A DNA stretch of 6,755 nt from an uncultured Verrucomicrobiae bacterium (GTDB taxonomy: Bacteria > Verrucomicrobiota > Verrucomicrobiia > Palsa-1439): positions 1 through 6,755 of the forward strand of contig CALBCO010000190.1 in the NCBI GenBank assembly GCA_937927265.1. Direction: 5' to 3'. Shown here piece by piece: positions 6,108-6,755 of the stretch. The notes beneath the pieces are model-generated. The model made no database searches, had not been told where the DNA came from, and saw nothing but the letters and a program-made list of their open reading frames with translations. The position numbers were made by a program, and so were the translations under genes. Positions within the stretch are counted from its first letter, which is position 1. Each line of letters begins with the position of its first letter.

Positions 6108-6646
6108 CGACGCTCGTACGTCCCGATCAACTCGGCCTGCGCAAGGATGTGGCCTTGCATGGCCGCCTCCAACTGCGGCTTGGTGGACTTCGCGGGCAAC
6201 TCCAACATTGTGTCCAGCGCGTAGAGCCGGAAGTGGTAATGATGGACGCCGTGGCCGGGCGGCGGCATTGGGCCATTGTAACCGAGCCGCGGCCAAGTGT
6301 TCAGCCCCTGCCGCGCGCCGCCGAGCACCATTTCCTTCTTCTCGACGTTCTCGGGCAAACCAGTCGCCGTAGGCGGGATGTTCCAGATCACCCAATGAAC
6401 CCACACCTTTCCGGCCACGCTTAGCGCGTCGGGATCGTCGCAGATCAACGCAAACGATTTTGTCCCCGCCGGCGCGCCCTCCCATTGCAGTGCGGGCGAG
6501 ATGTCCACCCCTTCGCCGGTAAACTGTTTCGGAATCCGCTGGTTGTGCTGGAACGACGGACTACTAAGTTTCATCGTGACCTCCCCTGATGCAATGTTGG
6601 CCGTAAGAACCGACAATGCCAAAACTTTGATTGTCAGCGCTTTCAT
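6104..6646 (-). CDS. YbhB/YbcL family PEBP (Raf kinase inhibitor-like) protein, start ambiguous
   Basis: Phosphatidylethanolamine-binding-protein fold. Bacterial members have no settled function; ligand-pocket and protease- or kinase-inhibitor roles are discussed for the family. Motifs from ATG 6646 (180 aa): SPSFQHNQRIPKQFTGEG (29-46), ISPALQW (49-55), AGTKSFALICDDPDAL (60-75), VWVHWVIWNIP (81-91), GYNGPMPPPGHGVHHYHFRLYALD (122-145). The usual DPDAP reads DPDAL. Two starts compete. ATG 6646 adds MKALTIKVLALSVLTANIAS, which looks like a Sec signal peptide, but has only a poor AGG element nearby. ATG 6574 gives MKLSSPSF, the normal cytoplasmic N-terminus (156 aa, E. coli YbhB 158), and has a strong GGGGAGGT ribosome site 4 nt upstream (GGAGG with a 5-nt spacer). 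The longer model is listed here, although the shorter is at least as likely. The family is secure; export is not. Its stop overlaps the hydroxylase stop. Confidence 0.92.
   Translation of the reverse strand: MKALTIKVLALSVLTANIASGEVTMKLSSPSFQHNQRIPKQFTGEGVDISPALQWEGAPAGTKSFALICDDPDALSVAGKVWVHWVIWNIPPTATGLPENVEKKEMVLGGARQGLNTWPRLGYNGPMPPPGHGVHHYHFRLYALDTMLELPAKSTKPQLEAAMQGHILAQAELIGTYERR
6579..6587 (-). promoter_or_regulatory. Strong Shine-Dalgarno site inside the long PEBP frame
   Basis: On the minus strand AGGGGAGGT ends 4 nt before an in-frame ATG at 6574-6572, with GGAGG (6584-6580) at a 5-nt spacer. It is the best ribosome binding site I see in the window. It supports starting the PEBP protein at 6574 without the signal-peptide-like leader, or a second internal start. 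In the longer model the same bases encode Gly-Glu-Val. Confidence 0.55.
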
Positions 6647-6755
6647 ACCTGCCAAATTGTACCGCCCGGCTTGTCCCGACGCAACGTGCAAAACCGCAAC
6701 ACCCCCTTGATCGTTAGCCTCAGTTTCGCATAGAGCTGCGTTGGGTGCTGTATGT
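6643..6755 (-). CDS. Possible C-terminal tail of an upstream gene, cut by window edge
   Basis: A minus-strand frame is open from the window edge for 36 complete codons and stops at TGA (6645-6643), forming an ATGA overlap with the PEBP ATG at 6646. By hand count 25 of 36 third positions are G or C, closer to the real genes here than the competing PEBP-frame extension (16 of 36). The visible peptide begins IQHPTQLYAKL and ends RRDKPGGTIWQV. HPTQLY resembles the conserved motif near the C-terminus of prolipoprotein diacylglyceryl transferase (Lgt), and the distance to the basic R-R-x-x-P-G segment is close to that in Lgt. However, the hydrophobic helix expected between them is missing and the protein would end too early. 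It could be a decayed gene end, an unrelated gene or chance. Confidence 0.2.
   Translation of the reverse strand, partial: IQHPTQLYAKLRLTIKGVLRFCTLRRDKPGGTIWQV
6656..6684 (-). promoter_or_regulatory. Candidate sigma70 promoter of the PEBP gene
   Basis: On the minus strand TTGCGT (6684-6679, three of six consensus bases) and TACAAT (6661-6656, five of six) are separated by 17 bases. Transcription would begin near 6650. That leaves only about 4 nt before the ATG at 6646 but about 75 nt before the ATG at 6574, so it fits the shorter PEBP model better. It would lie inside the possible upstream reading frame at the window edge, so the two interpretations compete. Confidence 0.35.

Noticed and set aside
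6647..6691. PEBP start at TTG 6691
   Set aside because: The extra residues before the ATG at 6646 do not resemble the family or a signal peptide, and there are better ATG starts.
6720..6755. GTTGGGT near the right edge as an integron attC core site
   Set aside because: It matches GTTRRRY, but no RYYYAAC partner lies upstream on the same strand at a suitable distance and there are no other cassette features.
1..6755. CRISPR arrays, tRNA/rRNA genes, insertion sequences, defence or secretion systems
   Set aside because: No regularly spaced repeats, transposase motifs, terminal inverted repeats or RNA gene signatures were visible. Genes fill almost all of the window and belong to biosynthetic families.

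Overview
This is an ordinary, densely packed bacterial chromosome segment of biosynthetic housekeeping genes plus a small isoprenoid/lipid-modification pair. It is GC-rich, with strong G/C preference at third codon positions in the real genes. Lysine/diaminopimelate synthesis through DapL (LL-diaminopimelate aminotransferase), together with a squalene-synthase-type enzyme of the 'NILRD' class, suggests the Planctomycetes-Verrucomicrobia-Chlamydiae group. Verrucomicrobiota is my best guess. This rests on family knowledge and not on any database search.

Layout, left to right. A plus-strand unit enters from the left edge: dapL (5' end cut off) and, overlapping its stop by one base, an unrecognised 124-aa protein with one C-terminal membrane helix (1-1586). 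It converges, across a 37-bp gap holding an inverted repeat, on a long minus-strand unit (1624-5464). In transcription order that unit is squalene/phytoene synthase family enzyme, dapA, dapB, folK, panB. The junctions are 8 nt apart, ATGA overlap, GTGA overlap, and 10 nt apart with the panB ribosome binding site touching the folK stop, which strongly suggests one polycistronic mRNA. A candidate promoter (TTGCCA-17-TAGACT) lies just upstream of the first gene. Divergent from it, on the plus strand (5496-6107), is a histidine-box membrane hydroxylase of the fatty acid hydroxylase/sterol desaturase type. Its stop codon overlaps, in the palindrome TTAA, the stop of a convergent minus-strand PEBP (YbhB/YbcL) protein (6104-6646, or 6104-6574 with the internal start). 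At the right edge there may be the tail of another minus-strand gene.

How the genes work together. DapA and DapB make tetrahydrodipicolinate from pyruvate and aspartate semialdehyde, and DapL converts it in one step to LL-diaminopimelate for peptidoglycan and lysine. FolK makes the pterin diphosphate for folate, and PanB uses a folate one-carbon unit (5,10-methylene-tetrahydrofolate) to make ketopantoate for CoA. The squalene synthase-like enzyme and the divergent hydroxylase may act in an isoprenoid lipid or carotenoid route, but no other gene here tests that.

I found no mobile element, CRISPR array, tRNA, rRNA or toxin/defence system, and no stretch above 300 bases without a gene. The points most worth a second look are the two competing starts of the PEBP protein, the mixed operon headed by an isoprenoid synthase, the divergent hydroxylase, and the possible gene tail at the right edge.
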